The notes: generated by a model from the letters alone, not told the origin. A DNA stretch of 64,000 nucleotides from Verrucomicrobiota bacterium (GCA_016219875.1 JACRJZ010000140.1:1-64000); one strand, 5' to 3'. Counted from the first letter of the stretch, positions 40,680-50,324 are shown. A program made the numbers and translations.

Positions 40680-43600
40680 ATGCGACACTTCATCTCACTC
40701 CATGACCGGTTTTGCATCTTGTTCCTCACCGCCGTGCTATGCTGGGCCGGCTCCCTGGAAAACGCTGGCGCTCAAGTTCAGGACAGTCGTGCGAAGGAGG
40801 CGAAGACCGCGCCCTCTGCGGAATCGGAGAAGCTGTATCGACAAGGGATGGCGCAAAACAATGGCACGTCAGGCCCAACAAACTATTTGGAGGCCGCCAA
40901 ATATTTCCGTGCTGCTGCTGAATTGGGCCATTCCATGGCTCAGTTTAATTTGGCTGTCTATTTGGAAAAAGGGACGGGGGTAAAACAGAATGTCGCTGAA
41001 GCCCTGAAGTGGTACCAGAGAGCGGCGGAGCAGGGGAACTCGGCGGCGCAATTCAATCTGGGCTTGAAATATTCCCGCGGTGAGGGAGTGCCGCAAGATC
41101 AAGTCGCAGCCGCAAAGTGGTTCAACCTGGCGGCGGCAAAGGGACACTCCAAAGCTCAGCTCGTTCTGGGCCGCATGTACAGCGCAGGCCTGGGCGTGAA
41201 GAAGGATCCAGCGCTTGCCGAGAAACTCATTCGCGATGCCGCAGCCCAGGGACTTGAACAAGCCAAGCTGGAATTAGTCAAACTCGAGAGCGTCAAGACT
41301 GACGCGGAACCGGCGGCCTTGCCGATTCGCTTGGCTAGTTCTGGCGCGGTGGCGGCGGTGCCCGTCCCGGCGGCTGAGATCCCTCCGTTCCTCGACATCA
41401 ACCGTGTCACGCCGGCGCAGTTTGCCGGGGCCGTGTCGTTCGCGATGGAGTCGATGCGGCTCGTCTATGGCGAGCTGACTCCCGAACAGGAAAAGAAGTT
41501 CGAGGCGAAGTGGCGTCCGCTCTTCCAGTTTTGCACGCCGAAGGTGATCGACTACTTCAACAAGCTGAACCCGTTGCTTGGGCAATTCCTGCAGATCCGG
41601 AGCGCGCTCTCGGCGGTGGCGTCCGCGTTCGACGAGGCGCAGCAGGCGGCGGCCACGGCGGTCGCCCTGGGCAGCGCCGAAGAACTGATGCGGGCGATGG
41701 ACGAAGCCGAGCTCGCGCGGCGCGAGATGCAGACGCTAAACCGCGCTCTTGAGCAGGTCGTTGGTGCGATCGTCGCGCTGGGCGAACCGCCCGACGCCGA
41801 GGAGGAAGCACGCCGCCGCCGTAAAGCGCACGTGGACGCCCTCGCCTCCGTGCTCCGACCGACGGGCCGATACGTTCGTGTTGATTGGGACGCGCCCCCC
41901 TTGCCGTGGTACGAAGATCCGCGTGCGTATGGCCGATCCTACGATCCCGCGCAAGGCCGGGACCGCCGCATCTTCCTCAACCCACCGGGCAGCGCACAGG
42001 ACTTCGTGGCGCTTGCGCTCGAGTTTTTGGCTTCGGACGACTCCGGACATACATGGGCCAAGGTTCGCTGTCGCGTGGTGCATGAGCCATACATTGACCT
42101 GGGCGGTTTGCGGACAGATAAGTTCTACCGCCGGGCCGACGGCAGCAGCACCCAGCTTGAACTCCAGAACAAGCCGGAGTTCTTCGTCCCGGGTTCATCG
42201 GTCATCGAGAAGACCCGGTTCGCCGGATACGATGCCGTCCACTTCGTGGCGGAGTACCTCTACCCGAGCAACCAGGGCGAACGGGATCTCCGCGAGGGCC
42301 GGGACCGCTACGAGTGGTATGCCGTTGATATCGGGCTGGCCGACGAGAACGTTTGGCTGTTCGTGGAATCACGGGTGAACTTCAGCGATTCGGTGGACAT
42401 GCCCGAGCAGGTGCCGTTGGCCGAGGCCAGGGCCTTCAGCGAGAAGGCCCTGCAGAGAAGATGGGCCAAGCACAAGGAGATCTGCCTGCCCCAGCAACAG
42501 CAAATCATGGACGGCCTGCGCATCATCCTCACCGACGCGGTTCCCCAGGATGACCAGAAGCGGTTCACGCTGAACTCGAATCAGAAAGGCGGCCCCCCCG
42601 GCAAATGGGCGACCAGTTCGAGCGGAGTCTGGCGCCTCGTCGCCGGCGGCAACTCGCGGACCAGCGTCACTTTCAGGCACGAGTGGGAAGACCTTGTGAA
42701 GGATAAAAGGTGGTTCACCAGCACGCACAGTTGGGCATCGCCTCCGGAAGTGATCCCTGTCGGCGGGGACGTGACGATTGCGCTGAAGGCCGACGTCAGC
42801 CAGTCAGCACCGTCGGCAGCGTACCTGCAGCGGTTCAAGTTCGAGAAGGGTCCCCCGCCGGGATTCGGGTGGAACGCCAATCCGTACGTCGCCCGCACGA
42901 TGGCTTCGCACAACTTCCAAACGAAGGACCAAGGGAGCGGAGTTGGGGCGGGGGCTGCCGCAGGCGCCTGGGTGTTTCGAGAGAAGGGACCCAAGAGCGA
43001 CAGCCGGACACTCCGCTTCAGCCCTGTGCCCGGGAGAGGAGGCACGATCAGCATCGGATACGAACTGACGGAGTCGGGGGACACCCAGCACCCGTTGGAT
43101 GACGAACGTGCGCGAGTGCTCGATGCCGGTGATTTCGGAAGAGGGGTTGAGGCGCCCACCTACCACTACATCTGGGACTGGGAGCCCACCGCGAAGGTGT
43201 CCTTGCAGGCTGGGTCGGCGGTGGACGCGGCGCAAGTGGCGCGGGTTTCCGGCGCCCCGGTTGCGAAGGGAGAGCGCAAGTCCACGGCTGAGGAGCAAGA
43301 GGCCCTGGCGAAGCTCGACCAGATCGAGTTCTACAAGGCCGAGATCGCCGTCCAGCAATCAGACCTGGCCGCGTTGCAGGAGCAACGTTCCAAGGGCCGG
43401 CCTGCGGATCAGGAGGGGTTCGACCGCCGGATCATGTGGGCGCAGGACTGGATCCAGCGTGCGCAGGACTCGATCACCACGCTGCAGACCGGCAACTTCA
43501 CGCGTACGCGCACCGCGGCGGACGAGTTCAACCTGTCGGTGATGGCGGCGGAGAGCAGCGAGATGGCGGCGAAATGGGACACTGTCCACCGCTTGGTCGA

Positions 43601-45257
43601 GCGCGGTCCGCGCCTGATCGCGTTGGCGCCGCCCGAGGAGCAGGACAAACTGCGCGAGTTCTTCGACGGCCAGGTGAAGGCCGATAGGCTCGCCTCGGGG
43701 GATCTGACCCGGTTCAAGAAAGTGATGGCCACGCTCGGTAATCGCGTAGTGGGCTCGCTGGAGCAGGCGCAGGCCAAGTCGCAAATCAAGCTGATTGACG
43801 CCGAGGAGAGTCTGGAACGCTTGGAGAACGTCAAGACGGTGGCGCAGACCGAACTGATGTTGCTGTCGCTGGGCGGCGGCTGGCTGCGCTGCGGCTACGC
43901 GGCGATCCAGGGAGTCACCGGGTACCAGGAGGGTGGCCCCGGCGAGGCGGCCAAGCAGGTGCTGCGGTCCTTCAACCAAGCGACGATCGCGGCCAGCGAC
44001 GCGATGGATGCCTACCAGAAGTCGGTGCTCGATGCCTACGAGGCGCACGCCAAGGACCCGCGCACTGGTTCGGTGGACGAGGTCCGCGCGGGACTCGGGG
44101 GCGCGGGCTGGGTTCTCGGCAAGGCCGTGGCACTCGAGGTTGGGATGAAGTACGGACTCGAGCCACTGGGACGCCGGCTCCTCAACCTCCCGGCCCCGCC
44201 CGCGAAGAAGACGCTGAAGGAGCTGGCCCTGGAGATGCAGTACCTGAAGCGCCGCGCCGAGGGCATGGACACAGTGAAACTTTTCCAGGACAAACTTGCC
44301 GGCGTGGCGCGAGCTTCGAAGGCGGGCGCGACCAGCGCGGACATCGACCGTCTGCAGCGCGAGGCGGAGGACGTCTATAAGCTCATCAAGACCGACTGGT
44401 TTGCGAAGATGCACATCAACGAACTGGGCCGTAACGGCAATCTCGCTCTGGTGCGCCAGTATAACGTTTACGACCACTACGCAATGGCGCAGCTCAAAAC
44501 CGCTTTCGAGGCGCGGCAGACGGGCTCTGGCTTCGCTAAGCAAGAGTACAAGTTGTTCAGCAACTCCTCCAGCGCGGGCAAGGCGGGGATGGACGTGGAT
44601 CTCGGGGTCGTCGAGCCGCCGCGGTTCATCCTCGACGCGGTCGGCAAGCAGATCGCCAACCCGGCGCGCAGGCAGTGGCTCGACAGGCTCGTGACCGAAC
44701 GCATCGGAGGCAAGGTTGGTCTGAACGGGTTTCGTGAGCAGAGCCAGAAGAACCTTGAGGCCGCTTTCAAGGACGTGTTCAGGTACGACCCGACGAAGAG
44801 CGCTGGGCGGGAGGCGTTCGTGAACTTCACGACGAGCAACCATCCAGAGGCGTACCGGGATTTGGCGTGGCTCGGTCGGAAGGGCATGAAGACGGCCGAC
44901 ATCGCCAACGTGGACCCGGCCTGGGTTGCTCAGGCGGCGAGCGTCACGGGCTTCAAGATCATCGACCTGCCAAGGCATCACCCGTCGTTTGGTTACTTCG
45001 CGACCCTGCAGGAGCAGTGCCGCGGCACCGTGAAGGACTTCGACACCAAGCTCGCCCCCATGCTTGCGCGCGCGACCAACAAGACCGCCGTGAAGCACAT
45101 GCAGGAGCTGCGAGGCGTGATGGACAAGTTCGCGAAGAACGAGATCGGGCCCGTCGAGGCCAACCGGCTCATTCTGGAGATGACGGGCGGCAAGGGCATG
45201 TGCGAAGTGAAGGACCAGTACGCCGTGATGTTGGAGGCGCTGACCAAGGGGAGGTGA
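40680..45257 (+). CDS. Very large secreted Sel1-repeat protein with unrecognised C-terminal region
   Basis: The 1,525-residue protein begins with a signal peptide (CILFLTAVLCWAGSLENAGA). Residues about 55-200 hold four Sel1-like repeats (such as AAKYFRAAAELGHSMAQFNL). Residues about 230-850 are mixed and unrecognised, with Trp-rich beta stretches (TYHYIWDWEPTAKVSL). Residues about 870-1,150 are mostly helical with coiled-coil character. The last 280 residues are alpha/beta, including LFSNSSSAGKAGMDVDLGV near 1,290-1,310, which loosely resembles the GS-x9-DxD signature of nucleotidyltransferases, although the Gly-Ser is altered. The build, a secreted repeat protein with a distinctive C-terminal domain, recalls polymorphic toxins or effectors, but no toxin family is recognised. 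It follows the propeller gene by 43 bp. Confidence 0.72.
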   Translation: MRHFISLHDRFCILFLTAVLCWAGSLENAGAQVQDSRAKEAKTAPSAESEKLYRQGMAQNNGTSGPTNYLEAAKYFRAAAELGHSMAQFNLAVYLEKGTGVKQNVAEALKWYQRAAEQGNSAAQFNLGLKYSRGEGVPQDQVAAAKWFNLAAAKGHSKAQLVLGRMYSAGLGVKKDPALAEKLIRDAAAQGLEQAKLELVKLESVKTDAEPAALPIRLASSGAVAAVPVPAAEIPPFLDINRVTPAQFAGAVSFAMESMRLVYGELTPEQEKKFEAKWRPLFQFCTPKVIDYFNKLNPLLGQFLQIRSALSAVASAFDEAQQAAATAVALGSAEELMRAMDEAELARREMQTLNRALEQVVGAIVALGEPPDAEEEARRRRKAHVDALASVLRPTGRYVRVDWDAPPLPWYEDPRAYGRSYDPAQGRDRRIFLNPPGSAQDFVALALEFLASDDSGHTWAKVRCRVVHEPYIDLGGLRTDKFYRRADGSSTQLELQNKPEFFVPGSSVIEKTRFAGYDAVHFVAEYLYPSNQGERDLREGRDRYEWYAVDIGLADENVWLFVESRVNFSDSVDMPEQVPLAEARAFSEKALQRRWAKHKEICLPQQQQIMDGLRIILTDAVPQDDQKRFTLNSNQKGGPPGKWATSSSGVWRLVAGGNSRTSVTFRHEWEDLVKDKRWFTSTHSWASPPEVIPVGGDVTIALKADVSQSAPSAAYLQRFKFEKGPPPGFGWNANPYVARTMASHNFQTKDQGSGVGAGAAAGAWVFREKGPKSDSRTLRFSPVPGRGGTISIGYELTESGDTQHPLDDERARVLDAGDFGRGVEAPTYHYIWDWEPTAKVSLQAGSAVDAAQVARVSGAPVAKGERKSTAEEQEALAKLDQIEFYKAEIAVQQSDLAALQEQRSKGRPADQEGFDRRIMWAQDWIQRAQDSITTLQTGNFTRTRTAADEFNLSVMAAESSEMAAKWDTVHRLVERGPRLIALAPPEEQDKLREFFDGQVKADRLASGDLTRFKKVMATLGNRVVGSLEQAQAKSQIKLIDAEESLERLENVKTVAQTELMLLSLGGGWLRCGYAAIQGVTGYQEGGPGEAAKQVLRSFNQATIAASDAMDAYQKSVLDAYEAHAKDPRTGSVDEVRAGLGGAGWVLGKAVALEVGMKYGLEPLGRRLLNLPAPPAKKTLKELALEMQYLKRRAEGMDTVKLFQDKLAGVARASKAGATSADIDRLQREAEDVYKLIKTDWFAKMHINELGRNGNLALVRQYNVYDHYAMAQLKTAFEARQTGSGFAKQEYKLFSNSSSAGKAGMDVDLGVVEPPRFILDAVGKQIANPARRQWLDRLVTERIGGKVGLNGFREQSQKNLEAAFKDVFRYDPTKSAGREAFVNFTTSNHPEAYRDLAWLGRKGMKTADIANVDPAWVAQAASVTGFKIIDLPRHHPSFGYFATLQEQCRGTVKDFDTKLAPMLARATNKTAVKHMQELRGVMDKFAKNEIGPVEANRLILEMTGGKGMCEVKDQYAVMLEALTKGR

Positions 45258-45823
45258 CGGCAGACACCGAGCGCGATTTCCTGGCACATGGCCGATGGGC
45301 ACGACAGCGCCGACGAGGAGAGTGTGCTTACCCGGCACTGTGAAGTGAGATTCGGCATGGAACTGGCAGGCCAGGAGCGTGAATCGTTGCGGCTTGGTGG
45401 GGGAGAAGTTGGCGGAGTTGCGCAGTTCTAAAACACGGCGGACATGTGCGGCTCGGCGATAATATGTTCGCAAACACCTTGCATGGGAAAACGTCGATCG
45501 GTTTCGAGCTGGGTGCCGACGCTGGGAGAGGTTTAGTTTGTCCTGTGAATGTACCGAGAATTTGCTTCACTCCGACCATGTTATTGTTGCGTTCATATCA
45601 CGCATTCGGCCTCGCGGTGGCGCTCGGCTCCGCACTATCAGCCGCTACCCACGAAGTGGCGCAGCAAAATCCACAGGCTAGCGATGAACCTCCGGGCACG
45701 GCGGAACGGCCCTGGAAGACCATCGCCAAGGCGAAAAAAGCCCTGCGCGAACATGGTTTTCAGGACTTGGACGACTTGATGAACAAGCTAAGCTCCCAGT
45801 TCGAGTCGCTCAAAACCATGTGA
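45258..45823 (+). pseudogene. Gene-free stretch ending in a truncated beta-helix gene start
   Basis: 45258-45577 holds no recognised feature. From ATG 45578 a frame of 81 codons reads a signal peptide (MLLLRSYHAFGLAVALGSAL) and then SDEPPGTAERPWKTIAKA. This is the usual beginning of secreted right-handed beta-helix proteins, where the next residues normally open the first coil. Here the frame changes to KKALREHGFQDLDDLMNKL and stops. The helix domain is missing, so this looks like a gene start joined to unrelated sequence. A short expressed peptide cannot be ruled out. Confidence 0.5.
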
Positions 45824-45893
45824 TGCCCGGCGGCGTTTTCCGTCGGCTGGGATTCAGCAGGGGATACCGGAGGCAGAAACGAACAGTCATGTC

Positions 45894-46295
45894 ATGAGCG
45901 CCAACAAGCGTATCGGCCTCGACGCGGGCCAGAACTTTGGACAGAACCCTTTTGCCGAATTGAGCAGCGCAGGGCTGCCACCGGGCGTTGACGGCGGACC
46001 GAGCGAGTCGGCGGCCTCGTCTTCGGCCACACCCACTGCGCTGCGGAAGAGTCGCGGCCGGGTGGACATTCTGCGGCAAACGGCTCACCGCGGCGGCAAA
46101 ACCGTGACGGTCGTGAAGAACTTCGTAGGCATCGGTCTGCCGGAGAAAGAGCGGCTCGCCCAAGCCATGCAGAAAGCCTGCGGCACGGGCGGCACGGTGA
46201 AGGAAGGCCAGATTGAGATTCAGGGAGACAAGCGCGCGGAAGTCGCCCGCATCCTGACTGAAGCCGGGTTTCGGCCGGTGTTTGCCGGAGGATGA
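45894..46295 (+). CDS. SUI1/eIF1-like translation factor (YciH family)
   Basis: The 133-residue protein has a disordered N-terminus of about 50 residues (Ser/Ala/Pro-rich). A complete SUI1 domain follows: GRVDILRQTAHRGGKTVTVV, KNFVGIGLPEKERLAQAMQK, ACGTGGTVKEGQIEIQGDK and VARILTEAGFRPVFAGG. This small alpha/beta domain binds the ribosome near the start codon in eukaryotes and archaea; the bacterial version is of uncertain role in start-site accuracy. The frame and domain are intact although the genes on both sides are truncated. It starts 70 bp after the beta-helix remnant, with no shared operon. Confidence 0.93.
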   Translation: MSANKRIGLDAGQNFGQNPFAELSSAGLPPGVDGGPSESAASSSATPTALRKSRGRVDILRQTAHRGGKTVTVVKNFVGIGLPEKERLAQAMQKACGTGGTVKEGQIEIQGDKRAEVARILTEAGFRPVFAGG

Positions 46296-46296
46296 G

Positions 46297-46455
46297 ATGA
46301 GGCACGACCGCACGGCCGCCAACCCAGGAAGTCACGAGGCGGTCAACGACATCATCGCCTATCACGACCAGACCAAGCATTACCCCCAGCTCTATGCGCG
46401 CGGACCGGGCGGTTTCGAAAGGAGAGACCCGGTTCGAGTTGGTTCCTCCGGATGA
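46297..46455 (+). pseudogene. N-terminal remnant of a SagB-type nitroreductase-like gene
   Basis: A 52-codon frame starts 1 bp after the SUI1 stop. It reads NDIIAYHDQTKHYPQLYARG followed by PGGFERRDP. The YHxxTKH and ARGPGG segments match, from memory, the N-terminus of SagB/ThcOx-type FMN-dependent dehydrogenases, which normally continue for 200-500 residues. Here the frame stops at TGA 46453, and an alternative frame continues only a few codons (RFELVPP). The flavin-binding region is missing, so the gene is dead. The next 160 bp carry nothing recognised. Confidence 0.55.
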
Positions 46456-46630
46456 ATCCGTCTAGTGGCAACCCGCATCCGACCAAAGGCCACGCCGTCC
46501 TGTTTGCCTTGAACCCTGACGCGTTTCTCGGTTTCAAGATATTCCCCGCGCCAATAAAGCGGGCAAGGAATCTGGGGCGGACATTGTCAAACGCTCCGAA
46601 TGGATTCTTCGCGTGGCCGTCCAACGACCC

Positions 46631-48730
46631 ATGAAAACCATCTTCCGATGCGGCACCGCCCAGACGCAGGGCTTCATGGGCCATGCGCTCGGTGTGGGGT
46701 TTCTTCTCGTTCTGGGGTTCAGCGCGCTGCCGGGCGCGGAAGCGGGACCGGGCCTTGCGCCAGGCGGAGCGATCTATTATGTGGATGGCGTGGCGGGCTG
46801 GAACACCAACACGGGTTCGTCGCCGGATTCGGCTTGGCGCGATTTCTCCAACATCAACGGCCAGACGCTGAACGCCGACGATCAGTTGCTCATCAAGCGC
46901 GGCAGCGTCATCAATCAGGAGTTGCGCGTCGGCGCCAAGGGCGCCACGAATCGCTGGGTGGAGATCGGCGCGTATGGCGAGGGGGCGCGGCCCGTCATCC
47001 GCCGCAACTGGGACATCGCGGAGCGGTGCGCGCTGGTCACGGACCCGGATTGCCTGCGCATCCGCGGGCTGGCGTTCAGCCACGCCGGCAAGGGGCTGGT
47101 GGTGCATTACGCGACGCCGGGGCACGGCGGGCTGGTGATCGAGGACTGCGTGGCGCATCACATCGAGGGCATCTACCGCGAATGGACGATTTGCAGCGGC
47201 ATCCCGGAATGGCGCGGTTACGCGGCACCCACGGACGACGGGTTCCGCGCCTCGGCGGGCATTGCCGTGAGCGGGCGCGGACGCGACATCACGATCCGCG
47301 ACTGCGACCTGTTCCTGACTTCGTGGGGCTTCTGGGTGGCGGGCGAGCGGGTGACGCTGGACCGGATTTACGTCCACCACTGCTACACGTTCAACAGCTC
47401 GCCGCACCCGGCGTTGCTGGGGCCGAAGGATTCGGTGATGCAGAACTGCGTGTTCGACGCCTCGGGCTATCACGCTTTCGCGGGCACGATGGGGATCATG
47501 CTGGGCAGCCCGCGCAATCTCACCATCCGCAATTGCACCTTTCGCAATCAGCCTGACTCCGGCTGCCACGACGAAGGCGGCATCGACTTCGAGAACGGAG
47601 GCGACGGCTGCCTGATTGACCGCTGCACCTTCGAGAACAACGCGGGCGCGGCCATCGAGGTGCTGGGGCTGGAATCGCCGCAGCCGAAGAACGTGGAGAT
47701 TCGCGGCTCGCGCTTCATCAAGAACAACTGGGCCAAGAAGCTGGGGCCGTCGGAGATTTTCATCTGGGGCCGCGGCCGGCCTGATCCCCGCGTGTGTTGC
47801 AGCACGGGGATCATCCGCAGCAACGGTTGTGTGCTGGCGCCGGGCGTGCAGTTCTTCACCAACCAGGCGCCGACCACGACGCAGTGGACTCTGGAGGACA
47901 ACCGGACGTTCGCCTCTGTGGCGGAGTTGGAGCAAGCCATGCCTTGCAACAAACCGCCCGTGGTCGAGGCCGGGCAGGGCATCACCACGGACCAACTCAC
48001 GGTGCAGTTGGCGGGCGTGGTGACGGACGACGCGAAGCCGGCCGGGAAGCGGCTGATGGCGCGTTGGGAGGCGCTGGAGGGGCCCGGCGTGGTGAAGTTC
48101 CTGGAGGCGGGCCAGGCCAGCGGGCGCGCGGAGTTTTCGGCGCCGGGTGATTACCTGCTGCGTCTGGTGGGCGACGACGGCGAGTTGTGGACGAGCGACT
48201 TGGTCAACGTCCACATCCTGCCCCGCGGCGTCACGCTGGCCAAGGCGTGGGAGTTCAACACCGCGCTGGACAAGGAAGGCTGGACGGAAGCGGACTTGGG
48301 CACGACGAACCGGGTGGAGACGCCCCTCAAGAATCAGCACGGCACCTCGCTGCCGGTGAAATACGTGGCGGGCGGTTACTACATCGTGGCGGTGGAGAAC
48401 GCGCCCGCGGCGAAGCTGACGTCCGCCGACAACCTGAACGTCGCGCTCCAGAAGAACCAAGTTCTCCGCCTGCGTCTTCAGAACCACACGGGCGCGGCGC
48501 GCATGGTGGTCCGGTTCACGACCACGACCGACGGTGCATGGGACGACGCCAAGTCCAGGGCGTTGGCGGTCACACCGAATGATCCAGCCGCCCGCGATTA
48601 CGTAGTGGAGATGGGGCAGGTTCCGGGTTGGCGCGGGACCCTGAAGCAATTGCGGCTTGATTTGACAACGGACGAGGCGGCCACCGGGACCGTTCGCGTT
48701 GACTCTATCCGCATTGAGAACGCCCTTTGA
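46631..48730 (+). CDS. Secreted right-handed beta-helix protein with C-terminal beta domains
   Basis: The 699-residue protein starts MKTIFRCGTAQTQG, then a hydrophobic core (LGVGFLLVLGFSALPGAEA) serving as signal peptide. IYYVDGVAGWNTNTGSSPDS and a WRDFSNINGQTLNADDQLLI stretch start the helix. Repeats such as ITIRDCDLFLTSWGFWV, LTIRNCTFRNQPDSG and CLIDRCTFENNAGAAIEV run to about residue 400. Residues about 445-535 look like an Ig/PKD-like domain (VVTDDAKPAGKRLMARWEAL), and the last 150 residues like a carbohydrate-binding beta sandwich. It is probably an exported polysaccharide-binding or -cleaving protein; catalytic residues were not identified. The SGNH hydrolase gene follows 27 bp downstream, suggesting joint action on esterified glycans. 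Confidence 0.82.
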   Translation: MKTIFRCGTAQTQGFMGHALGVGFLLVLGFSALPGAEAGPGLAPGGAIYYVDGVAGWNTNTGSSPDSAWRDFSNINGQTLNADDQLLIKRGSVINQELRVGAKGATNRWVEIGAYGEGARPVIRRNWDIAERCALVTDPDCLRIRGLAFSHAGKGLVVHYATPGHGGLVIEDCVAHHIEGIYREWTICSGIPEWRGYAAPTDDGFRASAGIAVSGRGRDITIRDCDLFLTSWGFWVAGERVTLDRIYVHHCYTFNSSPHPALLGPKDSVMQNCVFDASGYHAFAGTMGIMLGSPRNLTIRNCTFRNQPDSGCHDEGGIDFENGGDGCLIDRCTFENNAGAAIEVLGLESPQPKNVEIRGSRFIKNNWAKKLGPSEIFIWGRGRPDPRVCCSTGIIRSNGCVLAPGVQFFTNQAPTTTQWTLEDNRTFASVAELEQAMPCNKPPVVEAGQGITTDQLTVQLAGVVTDDAKPAGKRLMARWEALEGPGVVKFLEAGQASGRAEFSAPGDYLLRLVGDDGELWTSDLVNVHILPRGVTLAKAWEFNTALDKEGWTEADLGTTNRVETPLKNQHGTSLPVKYVAGGYYIVAVENAPAAKLTSADNLNVALQKNQVLRLRLQNHTGAARMVVRFTTTTDGAWDDAKSRALAVTPNDPAARDYVVEMGQVPGWRGTLKQLRLDLTTDEAATGTVRVDSIRIENAL

Positions 48731-48757
48731 AGACAACAACTGGAAAGGAATGATGAC

Positions 48758-49897
48758 ATGCAAAGATTCCCCATGCTGAGGTTCCTCTGGTGCCTCGCGA
48801 TTCTTGTCTGCGCCGTCCCACACGCTGCACTGGCCGCCGCCGGACCCGCGCCGGGTCTCATCTGGACAGACCTCCGCGAACTCGGTGTTGAAGGTCAGGG
48901 ATGGACCGACACCAAGGCTCCCTACGATCGTCTGCCCGCGAAAGCAGAGGGCAAGGTGCGGAGTGCGGTCTGGAACCTGGGCCGCCATTCGGCCGGCCTG
49001 TGTGTTCGCTTCGTTACCGATGCGGGGGAAATCCACGCCCGGTGGGTCCTTGTCTCCAGCAACCTGGCCATGCCGCACATGGCGGCGACTGGCGTCAGCG
49101 GCCTCGATCTTTACGTCAAGACAGACCGTGGCCAATGGCGCTGGCTCGCGGTCGGCAGACCGGAAAGCCAGACCAATATCTGCCGTCTGTTCGCGGGACT
49201 TTCGCCCGGCCGGCGCGAATACCTCCTGTATCTCCCGCTCTACAACGGCACTCGCTTGGTCGAACTGGGTTCTCCCGCCGGGACGACGCTCACCAAGGCC
49301 GGCCCTTGGGGAACGCCGACGCGCAAGCCGATTGTCTTCTACGGCACCTCGATTCTCCAAGGCGGCTGCGCCTCGCGTCCGGGCATGGTTCACAGCGCCA
49401 TCCTTGGCCGGCGATTTCAGTTCCCGCACATCAACCTCGGCTTCTCCGGTAACGGCCGCATGGAGCCTGAACTCGCGGACCTGCTGGCCGAACTCGATCC
49501 CAGCGTTTACGTGCTCGACTGCCTGCCCAACATGGATGCGGCAGAGGTCAGGGAACGCGTTGAGCCGTTCGTGCGGCAACTTCGGGCCGCGCGTCCCCGC
49601 ACTCCGATCGTGTTGGTCGAAGACCGCTCTTACGCCGATGCGTTCCTGGTCGCCTCCAAGCGCGAACGCAACGACTCCAGCCGGCTTGCCCTGAAGGCCG
49701 CTTTTCAGAATCTCAAGCAGTCCGGCGTCAAAGGCCTTTTTTACGTCAAGGGCGCCAACCTGCTGGGGGATGACGGCGAAGGCACCGTGGACAGTTCGCA
49801 TCCGAACGATCTGGGCTTCATGCGCCAGGCGGATGCGTTGGCCAAGGTCCTCGGGCCGTTGTTGAGGGTATCGGCGGGAACGGCCCGAATTTGGTGA
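48758..49897 (+). CDS. Secreted SGNH/GDSL-type hydrolase
   Basis: The protein has 379 residues. A signal peptide (FLWCLAILVCAVPHAALAAA) leads to an N-terminal beta domain of about 150 residues. The SGNH hydrolase follows, with nucleophile Ser in FYGTSILQGG (block I), GFSGNGRMEPELADLL (block III, Asn) and DSSHPNDLGF (block V Asp and His). All catalytic residues are therefore present. The family removes acyl groups from carbohydrates or lipids; deacetylation of glycans is likely given the neighbours. AAAGGA stands 8 bp before ATG 48758. It is probably co-transcribed with the beta-helix gene 27 bp upstream. Confidence 0.92.
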   Translation: MQRFPMLRFLWCLAILVCAVPHAALAAAGPAPGLIWTDLRELGVEGQGWTDTKAPYDRLPAKAEGKVRSAVWNLGRHSAGLCVRFVTDAGEIHARWVLVSSNLAMPHMAATGVSGLDLYVKTDRGQWRWLAVGRPESQTNICRLFAGLSPGRREYLLYLPLYNGTRLVELGSPAGTTLTKAGPWGTPTRKPIVFYGTSILQGGCASRPGMVHSAILGRRFQFPHINLGFSGNGRMEPELADLLAELDPSVYVLDCLPNMDAAEVRERVEPFVRQLRAARPRTPIVLVEDRSYADAFLVASKRERNDSSRLALKAAFQNLKQSGVKGLFYVKGANLLGDDGEGTVDSSHPNDLGFMRQADALAKVLGPLLRVSAGTARIW

Positions 49898-49932
49898 TGA
49901 CCGTCCGGGAGGCCAGGCAAATCGGAACCAAG

Positions 49933-50182
49933 GAGGCGATTTCAAAACTCCGTAGCAGCCGACGTGAGGAGGCTCCGTTTCCAATCTGCAATCCGCAATC
50001 TGCAACCTGCAATCAGAGTGAGCCTGCCCAGGAACGTCCCGGCCGGTTGGGGTATGCTCAGCAGGCCCCACCACCGGTTGGGGCTGCCCGAAGGCACTGG
50101 AAAGTTCCTTGGCCCGATCCAGCAGCGGCTTTTCGCTGCTCAGACTCTCCTCACGTCGGCTGCTACGGTTTTGAAAGAGGCT
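49933..50182. mobile_element. Enlarged MITE-like element, family A, copy 3 (inverted), with 5-bp target duplication
   Basis: The left end GAGGCGATTTCAAAAC and right end GTTTTGAAAGAGGCT are the complements of the ends of copies 1 and 2. Flanking CCAAG occurs on both sides (49928-49932 and 50183-50187). The element is 250 bp instead of 100. The additional 150 bp sit in the loop and begin with low-complexity CAATCTGCAATCCGCAATC. The spacer 49898-50324 between two converging genes holds only this element and an unremarkable tail. Confidence 0.88.
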
Positions 50183-50324
50183 CCAAGGGCTGCTGCTCCA
50201 CCGGCGGCGAGAAGTAGGCGCTGTTGGATTCGGCTATCGCCGGGGCGGGTCTTGCGGCCAGGCGCGCGGGGTCACCGGCAGGAACACCGTTTTCACCGCC
50301 GGTTCGCCAACACGCTCTTCGCTC

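Noticed and set aside
43359..45473. Open minus-strand frame of about 700 codons opposite the Sel1 protein gene
   Set aside because: It has no motif and a biased composition; the plus-strand frame has a signal peptide and Sel1 repeats.
46352..50074. Open minus-strand frame of about 1,240 codons opposite the beta-helix and SGNH hydrolase genes
   Set aside because: It is Arg/His/Ala/Pro-rich with no domain, spans two real genes with clear families, and follows from the third-position GC of the opposite strand.
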